Origin: JAEUNJ01 sp052035955
GTDB taxonomy: Bacteria > Pseudomonadota > Gammaproteobacteria > Burkholderiales > Rhodocyclaceae
Assembly (NCBI GenBank): GCA_052035955.1
Contig: JBPOHD010000090.1
Coordinates: forward strand, 1-44,435
DNA: 44,435 bases
Reading direction: 5' to 3'
The notes under the pieces are model-generated. The model made no database searches and was not told the origin of the DNA. It saw only the letters and a program-made list of their open reading frames with translations. Both the position numbers and the translations under genes were made by a program. The first letter of the stretch is position 1; every line of letters starts with the position of its first letter. Of this stretch, positions 7,791-16,144 are shown piece by piece.

Positions 7791-8588
7791 TCAGAGCCGG
7801 CCCAGGCGCTCCCGGACGCCGTCCAGGTACTCGGGGAAGAGGTGCAGGTCGTCGTGGCCGGCGCCGCGCACCAGGCGAAGCTCGGCGGCCGGCGCCCGCT
7901 GGCGCACCCGCTCGGCCTGGTCCGGCGGCACCAGGCCGTCCCGGTCGCCGTGGAAGAGGACGAGGGGGGTGGTCATGCGCGCCGCCGCCGCGCAGGTCTC
8001 GAGCGGATAGCGGAGCAGGGCGGTGGGTGCCCAGGGGTAGTGGGTGCGGGCCAGTTCCGCCATGCTGCAATAGGGCGAGGCGAGGACGGTGAGGTCGGGC
8101 TTCACCTCGGCGGCCAGCTGGGCTGCCAGGGCGGTGCCCAGGGAGCGGCCGAAGACCACCAGGCGCCGGCCCCGGTACTGGCCGGCGACCGATGCCCAGG
8201 CGGCGCGCACGTCGTCCATCAGCTGGGCCTCGCTTTCGATGCGGCCGGTGCTCTTGCCGTAGCCCCGGTAGTCGATCATGAAGAGGTCGTAGCCGAGGGC
8301 CCGGTAGAAGTCGGCGTTGGTGAACCAGCCGGCCAGGCTGCCGCCGTTGCCGTGCAGGTAGAAGACCAGGCCCTTGGCCTCGGGCAGGCGCAGGTGGAGG
8401 GCGGAAAGCCGGGCGCCGGGCACGTCCACGGCGACTTCATGGGCGCCGGGGATGTCGAAGCGGTGGTCGGCCGGCAGGCGCTCGGGCTGGAACAGCAGGG
8501 CTTCCTGGCGCCACCAGAGCCAGGCCAGGACCGACAGGTAGGCGAGTGCCAGGACGGCGAGGGCGCCCAGCGCCGCGCGCAGCGTCAT
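7791..8588 (-). CDS. Membrane-anchored alpha/beta hydrolase
   Basis: The 265-residue protein starts with a membrane anchor (LGALAVLALAYLSVLAWLWW, residues 7-26) followed by an alpha/beta-hydrolase domain. The oxyanion-region HGNGG follows VFYLHGN. The nucleophile elbow is FGRSLG (GxSxG), the likely acid is in LVLFHGDRDGLVP, and the His is in GAGHDDLHLFPEY. The order matches Bem46/YfhR-type serine hydrolases, which sit at the membrane with the catalytic domain on one face; natural substrates are mostly unknown. The triad is complete, so it should be active. About 100 bases separate it from the methyltransferase downstream, so co-transcription is possible but unproven. Confidence 0.87.
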   Translation of the reverse strand: MTLRAALGALAVLALAYLSVLAWLWWRQEALLFQPERLPADHRFDIPGAHEVAVDVPGARLSALHLRLPEAKGLVFYLHGNGGSLAGWFTNADFYRALGYDLFMIDYRGYGKSTGRIESEAQLMDDVRAAWASVAGQYRGRRLVVFGRSLGTALAAQLAAEVKPDLTVLASPYCSMAELARTHYPWAPTALLRYPLETCAAAARMTTPLVLFHGDRDGLVPPDQAERVRQRAPAAELRLVRGAGHDDLHLFPEYLDGVRERLGRL

Positions 8589-8787
8589 CGGGCGGCGCCG
8601 GGACCGGCCACCGGGCCGGCTTCAGGCCGCCGGCGGCGCGCCTGCGGGAGGGGGCCGCTCCGCCAAGGGAGGGGGTGGCCCCCCTGCGGCCGGCGGCGGC
8701 TCCCGGGCGGCAGGGGGCGGTCGGACCGGGGCCGGGGCACCGGCGGCAGGGCCTGGACGGGCCGCAGGGGCGGCAGCCGCGCCGGGA

Positions 8788-9489
8788 TCAGCCGCGGCCG
8801 CGCCGGCTGACGATCTGCTCCAGGCGCTGCTTCTCCGCCATCACCTTGTTGGTGTAGATCAGCTCGTCGTCGTCGGGGGCGCCGGCGTACTGCTGCAGGC
8901 CCCCTTCCAGGCTGCCGGCCCGGCGGATGGATTCCTTCAGCACCTTGACGCCGACCTCGACGTTGGTGACCGGGTCGATGAGGGCCAGGGGATCGTCGGC
9001 GGGCAGTTTCTCCGGGTGGAAGCGGGCGATGACCTGCATCAGTCCCTGGGCCCCCATGACGCTTTCCTTGAAGGGGTTGAAGCCCGATTCGACGGCGATG
9101 ACGGCGATCACCAGCAGCGGGTCGAGGCCCGCCTTGGCGCTGGCGTCGTGGGCCGCCTGGACGATGGGGGCGATCGCCCCGGCGGCCACCCGGTAGCGCT
9201 TGGACACGTACTCGACGATGGCGCGGCTGCGGGCATTGAGCGCCGGTGCCGGGGCGGAATCCTCTTCCTCGAGGGGCGCCGGGGCGGAAACCGCGAAGGG
9301 GGCGGCGGCATTGGCCCATTGCTGGATCCTGCGCACGGCGGTGCCGTCCTGGAGCACGCCGGTGCCGATCAGGGCGGCGATGGCGATGGCCACGAGGACG
9401 CCGGTGGTGAGCAGGCTGCCGTGCAGGAAATGGAACAGATACTCGGTGGTGCGCGACGCGAGGCGCCGGATGCGTAAAGCGTGAGACAT
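8788..9489 (-). CDS. Lytic murein transglycosylase, membrane-anchored
   Basis: The 233-residue protein has one N-terminal membrane span (LLTTGVLVAIAIAALIGTGV, about residues 26-45), a short acidic/proline linker and a C-terminal SLT (lysozyme-like) domain. The catalytic Glu is in AVESGFNPFKESVMGAQGLM, with the usual MGAQGLMQV continuation and QQYAGAPDD before the end. Such enzymes cleave peptidoglycan glycan strands with formation of 1,6-anhydro-MurNAc. The ATG at 9489 is chosen because AAGGAGGAAGC precedes it. A well-formed promoter lies about 280 bases upstream, implying a long leader. The 200 bases behind the stop are GC-rich with no gene seen. Confidence 0.88.
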   Translation of the reverse strand: MSHALRIRRLASRTTEYLFHFLHGSLLTTGVLVAIAIAALIGTGVLQDGTAVRRIQQWANAAAPFAVSAPAPLEEEDSAPAPALNARSRAIVEYVSKRYRVAAGAIAPIVQAAHDASAKAGLDPLLVIAVIAVESGFNPFKESVMGAQGLMQVIARFHPEKLPADDPLALIDPVTNVEVGVKVLKESIRRAGSLEGGLQQYAGAPDDDELIYTNKVMAEKQRLEQIVSRRGRG

Positions 9490-10008
9490 GCTTCCTCCTT
9501 TCCAGATCCCCCGTCCTCCGCTGGGCGAGTCGATCCCCGGGACGAGCCAGGGGGCGATTCGCTCCGACAGGCGCACCCGTTTCCGGGCGTGTCGCCGGAC
9601 ACGGCGACGGGAGCGGTCAAAGTGCGGTTGCAGCGCCGCGTCCGGGGGGATCCCGGCAGCCCCTTACGCGCGGGGCGGTGCGGCGGTTTCGAACCAGGCG
9701 ATCCGGACCATCCGGACGCTTGAAACAAACGGACTGCTGTTTGAACTACATGAATGCTGCGATGCAGCGGTTCGCATCCTATTGATTATGTTTAGGTCTG
9801 TCAACCTAGGTGTGGTTTTGGCGCAACAGGGAGGGGCGATCGGCGGCCCGCGCAAGACCGATGGCAACCAATGGTAGAAGTGCATTTTTCCGCGCCGGAC
9901 GCGGCCATCGAGGGGCTTGCGGCCGGCGTCGGCAGGGGCTTGCTACGAGGAGTTACCGGCCCGGCGGGCGGCCAGGGAGCGGACGGATGGGGCTGGGGAA
10001 GGCCGGGA
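9490..10008. other. 519-base gap between two minus-strand genes
   Basis: No convincing gene was seen on either strand. The right half is less GC-rich and holds a strong sigma70-like promoter pointing left (9776-9804) and two short hairpins (CAAAC/GTTTG near 9727-9744, CTGC/GCAG near 9758-9768). The left 280 bases would be the untranslated leader of the transglycosylase gene. A frame from 9871 on the plus strand lacks protein-like composition. Confidence 0.6.
9776..9804 (-). promoter_or_regulatory. Sigma70-type promoter reading toward the transglycosylase gene
   Basis: Read on the minus strand, TTGACA (9804-9799) is followed after exactly 17 bases by TAGGAT (9781-9776). The -35 box is a perfect consensus and the -10 matches four of six positions. 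Transcription would start near 9769, 280 bases before the transglycosylase ATG. Confidence 0.6.
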
Positions 10009-10233
10009 TCACGCCCCTTCCTGCTCCGCCAGGCGGCGCAGGACGAGGGGGAAGCCGCCGGTCAGGAGGAGGGCGACGGCAGTGACGATCAGCGCCCAGC
10101 CGGCCATGTCGTCGTTGAACAGCGGGTGGGTGCCGCGCATCCAGCCGGCCAGGGCGGCGACCCCGACGGCGGCCGTCAGCACGCCGAGGGCGGTGAAGAA
10201 GACGAAGGTCAGCGGGAAATGGCGGGGCTTCAA
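10009..10233 (-). CDS. Small two-span membrane protein coupled to paaK
   Basis: This 74-residue protein (MKPRHFPLTFVFFTALGVLT onward) has two hydrophobic segments, about residues 8-28 and 44-66, separated by a loop with GTHPLFNDD, and ends LRRLAEQEGA. No family is recognised. The proposed start is a TTG at 10233 whose last two bases are shared with the TGA stop of paaK, with AAGGA directly before it. Translation would thus be coupled to the upstream ligase. That overlap, plus the clean two-helix pattern, is the evidence for a real gene; the start codon is the weak point. A membrane role beside phenylacetate activation is only a guess from position. Confidence 0.5.
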   Translation of the reverse strand: MKPRHFPLTFVFFTALGVLTAAVGVAALAGWMRGTHPLFNDDMAGWALIVTAVALLLTGGFPLVLRRLAEQEGA

Positions 10234-11534
10234 TCCTTGCCCCGCAGGTCGATCACCCGCTTGGCCTTGCCGACCGAGCGCTCGATGACGCCGAAGGGGA
10301 CGATGTCCACCCGGGTGGTGATGCCGATGTAGGACTTGATGTGGTGGCGCAGCTCGCCCACGGCGGCCTGTTTGTCCGCCTCCGAGGCCACCTCGGGCTT
10401 CATCTCGACCTTGACCGCCAGTTCGTCCATGTGGCCCCGCCGGCTCACCTCCAGCACGTAGTGGGTGGACAGGCGAGGCACGCGCAGGATGAGTTCCTCG
10501 ATCTGGGAAGGGAAGACGTTCACGCCGCGGATGATGAGCATGTCGTCGGAACGCCCGGTGATCTTGCCGATGCGCCGGAAGCTGCGCGCCGACGGCGGCA
10601 GCAGCCGGGTCAGGTCGCGGGTCCGGTAGCGGACGATGGGCAGGGCCTCCTTGGACAGGGAGGTGAACACCAGTTCCCCCTGCTGGCCGTCGGGCAGCAC
10701 CTCGCCGGTGATCGGATCGATGATCTCGGGGTAGAAGTGGTCCTCCCAGATGGTCGGGCCGTCCCGGGACTCGATGCACTCAGCGGCGACGCCGGGCCCC
10801 ATGACCTCGGAGAGGCCGTAGAGGTCCATGGCGGCGATGCCGAAGCGGGTTTCCAGCGCCTTGCGCATCTCCTCGCCCCAGGGCTCGGCGCCGAACATGC
10901 CGCGCCTGAGGCTGGTGGCGGCCGGGTCGAGGCCCAGGCGGACGAATTCGTCGGCGATGTTGAGGACGTAGGAGGGGGTGCCGACGATCATGGTCGGCTT
11001 GAAGTCCTGGATCAGCTGCACCTGCCGCTCGGTCTGGCCGCCGGAGATGGGCACCACGGCGCAGCCGACGCGCTCGGCCCCGTAATGGACGCCCAGGCCG
11101 CCCGTGAACAGGCCGTAGCCGTGGGTGACGTGGATGATGTCGTGGCGGGTGCCGCCGGCGGCGCGCAGGGAGCGGGCCATCAGGCCGGACCAGGTGTCGA
11201 TGTCCTTCAGCGTGTAGCCGACCACGGTCGGCTTGCCGGTGGTGCCGCTGGAGGCGTGGATGCGGACCACGTCGTCCATGGGCACGGCGAACATGCCGAA
11301 GGGGTAGGTGCGGCGCAGGTCCTCCTTGGTGGTGAAGGGAAAGCGCGCCAGGTCGCCGAGGGACTTGAGGTCCGATGGGTGTACGCCCAGGGCGTCGAAC
11401 TTCTCGCGGGTGTGGGGGACGCGCTCGTAGGCGTGGTTCAGGGACCAGCGCAGGCGGTCGAGCTGGACGGCGGCGATCTCGTCGCGGCTGGCGATCTCGA
11501 TGGGCTCCAGGCGGCCTCGGGCCGAGTCGTTCAT
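10230..11534 (-). CDS. paaK: Phenylacetate-CoA ligase (first copy)
   Basis: The 434-residue protein activates phenylacetate with ATP and CoA to phenylacetyl-CoA in the cytoplasm. The AMP-binding P-loop is ASSGTTGKPTVVGY, followed by HGYGLFTGG, GGQTERQVQLIQDF, YGLSEVMGPG and GKITGRSDDMLIIRGVNVFP, all in the order seen in PaaK enzymes. The basic C-terminal domain ends KAKRVIDLRGKD. It is about two-thirds identical by eye to the second ligase at 25917-27230. Unlike that copy it stands away from other paa genes, sharing its transcript only with a small membrane protein. Betaproteobacteria often keep two ligases with different affinity or expression; which role this one has cannot be read here. 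Confidence 0.93.
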   Translation of the reverse strand: MNDSARGRLEPIEIASRDEIAAVQLDRLRWSLNHAYERVPHTREKFDALGVHPSDLKSLGDLARFPFTTKEDLRRTYPFGMFAVPMDDVVRIHASSGTTGKPTVVGYTLKDIDTWSGLMARSLRAAGGTRHDIIHVTHGYGLFTGGLGVHYGAERVGCAVVPISGGQTERQVQLIQDFKPTMIVGTPSYVLNIADEFVRLGLDPAATSLRRGMFGAEPWGEEMRKALETRFGIAAMDLYGLSEVMGPGVAAECIESRDGPTIWEDHFYPEIIDPITGEVLPDGQQGELVFTSLSKEALPIVRYRTRDLTRLLPPSARSFRRIGKITGRSDDMLIIRGVNVFPSQIEELILRVPRLSTHYVLEVSRRGHMDELAVKVEMKPEVASEADKQAAVGELRHHIKSYIGITTRVDIVPFGVIERSVGKAKRVIDLRGKD

Positions 11535-11717
11535 GCCGGATCCTCCGGGCGGGCGGTCGAAAGCCGCGAGTCTAGGGTCCGCCGGCCGGCCGATGGTTGA
11601 CTTGGCGCAAAGGATGTCCGCCGGAGGCGCGCCGCCGGGTGACCGTGCCGCCGGCGGGGATTTGGACGGTCGATGGTATCCTCCGCGCTGCGAATCCTGC
11701 CTGCATGCCCCCGCCCG

Positions 11718-13280
11718 ATGGAAACCCCCCTTCGATTCCTCCGCGACTGGCTCACCCTCGGCGCCGCCAAGGGCGGCGACCGGGCCGGCGAGGCCCTGCG
11801 CGCCTGGCTGGAGGGCCTGGCCGGGTCGCCGCCGGAGGAGATGGCGGTGGCCATCGCCAAGCGGCTGCCCAACCTGGTCGCCGCCCAGCCCAACCACCAC
11901 ATGCGGCTCAAACTGCTCGATGCCTTCGACGTGGCCGTCGAGCAGTTCCTGCCCGAGCTGGAAAGGCAGATCGCCGCGTTTCCGCTGCCCCTGAATCCGG
12001 AGCACCAGGCCACCGCCCTGGCCGCCGACAACCTGCTCAAGGCCCTGGCCCTGGCCTACGGCACGGTCGCCGTCGGCATCGAGTCGCGCAAGCTCGGTTC
12101 CGGCCTCGGCCAGCTCTGGCGCAACGCCGCCCAGAGGGCGATGGCGGCCCGCGCCCGGCGCAAGGTGCTGGCCTACCGGGTCTATGCGACGCCGTCCCCC
12201 ACCTCCTGGCGGCAGATGCACCGCATCTACCGGCGGGCCCGCCTGCGCGGCTGCGCGGCCGACGAGCGGGCCGGCCTGTCCATCGAGGGCATCTACGTGG
12301 CGGCGCTGCTCTTCTCCTTCGCCAATCCGAGCAAGTTCTCGCGCCAGGACCAGGAAGCCATCCTGGGGACGATAGAGCGCTTCGGGTCCCGCGCCCGCCT
12401 GCGCGAGCCTACGGAGGCCGAGCGCGTGCGCGGCGGCGACCGGGACCTCTTCCTGATCCCGGCCGACGACGAGAGTCCCGGCCGCCCCCTGCACCGGGTC
12501 ACCGCGTCGGCCATCGGCGCCGAGGGCCTGATCCTCGATTGCCGCGAACTGGCTGCGGCCCTGCGGCACGAGGGCGATCCGGCGCCGGCCGGCCTCGACC
12601 CGGCGCTGGCCGACCGCCTGGCCGACATGTGGAGCGGCCAGCCGACGCGGCGCTTCACCCGCGTCCGCTTCAAGCCGCGCAGCGACCTGGTGTCGGGGCT
12701 GGAGCGGGTGACGCGCTTCATCGAGGGCGAGGCGCTGCAGCGCCGGCGGCAGGACCGGCCCCAGGCCGAGGGGGCCGTGGGCGCGGCGGCGGGCGGCAAC
12801 GGCCATGACCTCGGCATGAGCGAGTGGGCCATCGTGAACGAGAGCCCGGACAGCTACGGCCTGCGCTACCTGCAGGGCGACCCGGGACGCCTCGACGTCG
12901 GCGACCTGGTGGGCATGCGGACCCGGGAGAGCGCCCGTGTCCATGTCTGCCTGATCCGGCGCGTCAGCAATGCCGGCCAGACCCGGCTGGAACTCGGCGT
13001 CCAGGAACTGGCGCCGGCGGCGGTGCCCGTCGAATTCCTCGGTTCCACGCCGGGCGAGATCGGCCGGGGCATCCTGTTGCCGGCGATGCCGGCCCACGGC
13101 GGCGGACCGGGGCTGGTGGCGCCGCCGGGCAGCGTGGCCAGCGGCGACGACGTCACGCTGCGCCGGGAGGGCCGATTCCTGAGCTACAAGGCGGGCCGCC
13201 GGCTGGAAGGCGGGCCCGGCCTCGAAGTCTTCCGGCTGGAACCGCCCCGCGGCACGGCGGAGCCGGCGAAGGGCGCCTGA
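11718..13280 (+). CDS. Conserved-looking cytoplasmic protein of unknown function
   Basis: No family is named with confidence for this 520-residue protein. From the ATG at 11718 (METPLRFLRDWLTLG) there is no signal peptide or membrane span. The N-terminal 240 residues are helical and leucine/alanine-rich (EEMAVAIAKRLPNLVAA, then LLKALALAYGTVAVGIESRK). The C-terminal part (about 365-510) is strand-rich with WAIVNESPDSYGLRYLQGD, DVGDLVGMRTRE and LRREGRFLSYKAGRRLEGG. That part looks like a small beta-barrel of the PilZ type, but a clean RxxxR...D/NxSxxG motif is not apparent. If it is PilZ-like, c-di-GMP binding would be a reasonable test. It is divergent from paaK across 183 bases and ends convergent with a LuxR-type gene. 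Confidence 0.6.
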   Translation: METPLRFLRDWLTLGAAKGGDRAGEALRAWLEGLAGSPPEEMAVAIAKRLPNLVAAQPNHHMRLKLLDAFDVAVEQFLPELERQIAAFPLPLNPEHQATALAADNLLKALALAYGTVAVGIESRKLGSGLGQLWRNAAQRAMAARARRKVLAYRVYATPSPTSWRQMHRIYRRARLRGCAADERAGLSIEGIYVAALLFSFANPSKFSRQDQEAILGTIERFGSRARLREPTEAERVRGGDRDLFLIPADDESPGRPLHRVTASAIGAEGLILDCRELAAALRHEGDPAPAGLDPALADRLADMWSGQPTRRFTRVRFKPRSDLVSGLERVTRFIEGEALQRRRQDRPQAEGAVGAAAGGNGHDLGMSEWAIVNESPDSYGLRYLQGDPGRLDVGDLVGMRTRESARVHVCLIRRVSNAGQTRLELGVQELAPAAVPVEFLGSTPGEIGRGILLPAMPAHGGGPGLVAPPGSVASGDDVTLRREGRFLSYKAGRRLEGGPGLEVFRLEPPRGTAEPAKGA

Positions 13281-13323
13281 GGGCGAGGGGACGCGGGGCG
13301 GCGCAGGCAGTTGTCCGGCTGCC

Positions 13324-14454
13324 TCAGGCGGGCAGTTCGGACTGTAATTGCGGGAAGGAGAGCAGCAGGCTGACCAGTTCCGCCTGGCGCCGGACGCCTG
13401 TCTTCTCCATCACCTTGGCGATCTGGCTGCGGATGGTCGGCATGCTGACGCTCTGGGAATCGGCGACGGCCTCGGCGCTTTCGCCGCGGGCCAGGGCGAC
13501 CGCGACCCGCAGTTCCGTGCGGGTGAGGCCGTACATGCCCATCAGGCGGTCGGCCACCGGTACCGTGGGGCTGCCGATCTCGGTGACCGTCAGCATGGCG
13601 GCGCGGGCGTGGGTCGTGCCGCTCCAGGCCGGCGTGCGCGGCATGGGCAGGATCTGGATCCAATGGGAGCGGGACGACCGGTCGATGCGCATCGCATTGG
13701 GCTGGTGGTCCTCCGCGGTGGCCTTGATCATCCGGGCCAGGCGCGGTTCGTCGGCCGGATCGCCGGCCGCCAGCCGCCCGGCGACGACGCGCAGCGGTTC
13801 GCCCTGCTTGAGCATGCGCTGGGCCGGCTTGTTGCCGAGCAGGTAGTGGCGATCCGCCTGGGCGACGATCAGGGGGAAGGTCAGGTTGTCGATGAGGGCA
13901 TGGCTGAAGCTGGCCTTCACCTCGGCGGCGGCGACGCGCCGCTGCAGCCCCGCCGTGCGCTGCATGTGGTGGAACATGCGTCCGATGGCGTCGATCTCGC
14001 CGGGCTCGTTGGCCACGTAGGCGGCATTTCCGATCGCCGAGTGGGCCGGGGATTGGACGGTGGCGACGTGGTAACGGCCGCCTTCGACCCGGTAGCGCAG
14101 GCCCATGGCGACCACGGAGAACTCGCTGCGCTGGATGCGGTCCCCCTCGCAGAAGTGGCGGCAGACCATGGACGGCTCGGCGCCCCGGGCCAGTTGCCGC
14201 TCCTCGTCGGCGGCCTTCAGGCCCTCGATCTCCCGGTAGCCGACGCTGGCGCCGTCCGCGCTGAGCCGCACGGCCTGGCAGAATAGGGCAGTGCCGGTGG
14301 CGGCGTCGCACCAGATGTTGAGGACGCTGCGCGCCCGGGCCATCCGCCCGGCGGTGCTCAGCGCACGCGGCCAGAGGGCGGGCTCCAGGACGGCGTCATA
14401 GAGGAGGGCGACCGCCTCGTCCAGGCCCGGTGCCGGATCCTGTCGAGGCGTCAT
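13324..14454 (-). CDS. LuxR-family transcriptional regulator
   Basis: The 376-residue protein has a sensory N-terminal part (LDEAVALLYDAVLEPALWPR; PAS/GAF-like, with LIDNLTFPLIVAQADRHYLL resembling a PAS core near residue 190). The C-terminal helix-turn-helix is of the LuxR/GerE type: YGLTRTELRVAVALARGESA, then AVADSQSVSMPTIRSQIAKV, then MEKTGVRRQAEL. It would bind DNA as a dimer; the ligand is unknown. The ATG at 14454 has only a weak ribosome site. The frame is open 75 codons further upstream, but that part has the composition of intergenic DNA. It is transcribed away from a second, related regulator, with a 354-base spacer containing a perfect palindrome. Confidence 0.85.
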   Translation of the reverse strand: MTPRQDPAPGLDEAVALLYDAVLEPALWPRALSTAGRMARARSVLNIWCDAATGTALFCQAVRLSADGASVGYREIEGLKAADEERQLARGAEPSMVCRHFCEGDRIQRSEFSVVAMGLRYRVEGGRYHVATVQSPAHSAIGNAAYVANEPGEIDAIGRMFHHMQRTAGLQRRVAAAEVKASFSHALIDNLTFPLIVAQADRHYLLGNKPAQRMLKQGEPLRVVAGRLAAGDPADEPRLARMIKATAEDHQPNAMRIDRSSRSHWIQILPMPRTPAWSGTTHARAAMLTVTEIGSPTVPVADRLMGMYGLTRTELRVAVALARGESAEAVADSQSVSMPTIRSQIAKVMEKTGVRRQAELVSLLLSFPQLQSELPA

Positions 14455-14598
14455 TCCACTGCCTCGGATGTTCGGGCCTGACTCCGGCCGACACGGCCGT
14501 GGCGCGAAGCCCTGCTTGCGAAAAACTGCATGACCGACTCCAGAAACGCAAATTCCCCCGGAACCGATCGAATCCCAATCGAATGTACCGCGTGGATC

Positions 14599-14656
14599 GG
14601 TCCGGTTGCGCCCTGCTTCGGCCGCCAGGGCCGCCGGCCACCGGACCGGTTTTTTT
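14599..14656 (+). terminator. Terminator-like inverted repeat with T-tract
   Basis: GGTCCGGT (14599-14606) and ACCGGACC (14640-14647) are perfect 8-base complements around a 33-base GC-rich loop that can fold further. They are followed by GG and seven T (14650-14656). No plus-strand gene ends here, so it may block antisense or read-through transcription, or be a leader structure of the minus-strand regulator. Confidence 0.4.
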
Positions 14657-14669
14657 GAAGTTCCGTGAC

Positions 14670-14684
14670 TTTTTATCATAAAAA
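14670..14684. promoter_or_regulatory. Perfect AT-rich palindrome, candidate operator
   Basis: TTTTTAT-C-ATAAAAA is a perfect 7+1+7 inverted repeat in otherwise GC-rich DNA, placed between the two divergent regulators and immediately before TTGACG. A LuxR-type dimer site or a sigma-factor region is plausible; binding is not shown. Confidence 0.45.
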
Positions 14685-14808
14685 TTGACGATGCAAGAAC
14701 GGGTTCCCTTGTTTAACGTGCTAGCCGAATGAGATTCGGCGTCGCACCGTGAAATAGTTCCGGCTGCGGGGCCGGGAAGGTTGCAGGCGGCCCTGGATCA
14801 ATGATTGC

Positions 14809-15957
14809 GTGAAAAATTCCCGCAACGAGAGACTGAATGACGAGATAGGCGAGGTCTATGACCGCGTCCTGATTTCGCCGGCTGCCCCTTCCACCGCAAT
14901 GCCCTGGCGCGGACTGTTCCCGGGCGACCCGTTTGCCGGCGCCACCCATCCCGATTCCGGGTACCGCTACGGTTCGGGTTTCGCGGCGCCGACGCCCGCC
15001 CATCGGGCCGGCGATGTTCCCCATCCCACCCAGCACGGGCGCAAGCATCCGGCCCGACGCTGGAGCGATGCGCCAGGCCGTCGGCCGCCGCCCGAGGCCG
15101 CGCGGCCCCATCCGGTGCGTCGCTGGAACGACGCGCCGCAGCCTTCCCGGGCCCGCTTTGCCAGCGTGGCGGGGAGCGTCGGCTTCTTCGTTCCCGAAAA
15201 GCCCCCCGTCCGGGCGCCCTCCGCCGAACCGGCCGTACAGCAAGCGCCGGCCGCCGAGGCCCGCAGCGAGGCGCCCGCGGGCCCAGCCGCAGACGAGCAC
15301 CTCATTCCCCATTGGGAGCGGGCGACCCGCATCAAGGGACAGTTGGACTCCCTGCGCCGCCAGGCGCTGTTCGGCCTGGCGATCCTCGACCGCCTCGAGA
15401 TGGCCCTGGTTGCCGCCGGTCCGGAGGGCGACATCCGCTTCGCCAACGCCGCCGCGGCCGATTTCCTCTCCGGCAGCAAGGCCCTGCATGTGGCGGGCGG
15501 CCGCCTGGCGGCAAGCCTGCCGGCCCGGCAGGCCGCCCTGGCCAATGCCATCCGCAACGCCGGCCGCTTCGGCGCCACGGCGGAACTGGCGGTGGAGGAT
15601 GCCTCGGGCCGTCAGCCCTGCTGGATCCTCGTCGTTCCCCTGGGGGCCGAGATGGCTGCCGAGGACGGCGAGCGCCTGGCCCTGCTGCTGCTCCACGACA
15701 CCCAGGCGCCGCCGGCTCCGGCGGCCGCCTTCATGCGATCGGCATTCGGCGCGACGCCGGCCGAGGCCCGCCTGGCGGACGCGCTGGCCGCCGGCGAGAC
15801 GGCCGAGGACTTCGCCGGCACCGCCAAGCTGAGCATGAACACCGTCCGCACCCAGATCCGCGCCCTGCTGACCAAGGCCGGACTCAACCGGCAGGCCGAC
15901 CTCCTGCGCCTCCTGGCCCGCCTGCCGCGGTTCCGCGGCGTCCGTAGCGGCTCCTGA
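14809..15957 (+). CDS. LuxR-family regulator with unusual Pro/Arg-rich N-terminus
   Basis: This 382-residue protein ends in a LuxR-type helix-turn-helix (FGATPAEARLADALAAGETA, then KLSMNTVRTQIRALLTKAGL) like that of the divergent neighbour. A PAS-like core precedes it (LDRLEMALVAAGPEGDIRFA). The first about 165 residues are odd. They begin LNDEIGEVYDRVLISP, reminiscent of the usual sensory start, but then change into a low-complexity Pro/Arg/Ala stretch with two copies of RRW-S/N-DAP (RRWSDAP, RRWNDAP). This looks like a degenerated or replaced sensory domain. The GTG at 14809 has no good ribosome site, so the start is uncertain. PEP-CTERM genes follow on the same strand, making them candidate targets. 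Confidence 0.72.
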   Translation: MKNSRNERLNDEIGEVYDRVLISPAAPSTAMPWRGLFPGDPFAGATHPDSGYRYGSGFAAPTPAHRAGDVPHPTQHGRKHPARRWSDAPGRRPPPEAARPHPVRRWNDAPQPSRARFASVAGSVGFFVPEKPPVRAPSAEPAVQQAPAAEARSEAPAGPAADEHLIPHWERATRIKGQLDSLRRQALFGLAILDRLEMALVAAGPEGDIRFANAAAADFLSGSKALHVAGGRLAASLPARQAALANAIRNAGRFGATAELAVEDASGRQPCWILVVPLGAEMAAEDGERLALLLLHDTQAPPAPAAAFMRSAFGATPAEARLADALAAGETAEDFAGTAKLSMNTVRTQIRALLTKAGLNRQADLLRLLARLPRFRGVRSGS

Positions 15958-16144
15958 CCGTTGCGTCGCCGGGCCTCGACCCGGGCGCACCGCCGGTTTC
16001 TCCCTATCCCCCAGCATTTCCGGGCCTTCCCGAGCCCCCGGCGGACCCCATGGGCGTCCCGCGGGCCCGCAAGGGCCCTCCGCGAGCGCCGCTGACCGGC
16101 ATTGACGGTGTTTTTCCGGTGGCCGCGAAAAAAGCGCATTCCCG

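Larger units (their letters stand above)
14455..14808. other. 354-base divergent regulatory region between two LuxR-like genes
   Basis: No gene was seen. The segment drops in G+C toward 14650-14720 and contains a terminator-like inverted repeat and an AT-rich palindrome, listed separately, followed by TTGACG (14685-14690) with no good -10 box. It is the natural place for control of both regulators. Confidence 0.5.

Noticed and set aside
9695..9730. A tRNA T-arm-like GGTTTCGAACC string
   Set aside because: It is a local palindrome; no acceptor, D or anticodon arm of a tRNA fits around it on either strand.
11535..13097. Long upstream extension of paaK copy 1 in the same frame
   Set aside because: The extension is antisense to the 520-residue gene, and PaaK homology starts exactly at the ATG at 11534.
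13270..13345. Bidirectional terminator between the convergent genes ending at 13280 and 13324
   Set aside because: AGGCAG/CTGCCT can pair around 13306-13325, but the stem is short and there is no T-tract on either side.
16100..16140. Possible sigma54 promoter before the PEP-CTERM genes (GG and GC elements near 16124-16138)
   Set aside because: The GG-GC spacing is one base too long for the -24/-12 class and the rest of the consensus is missing.
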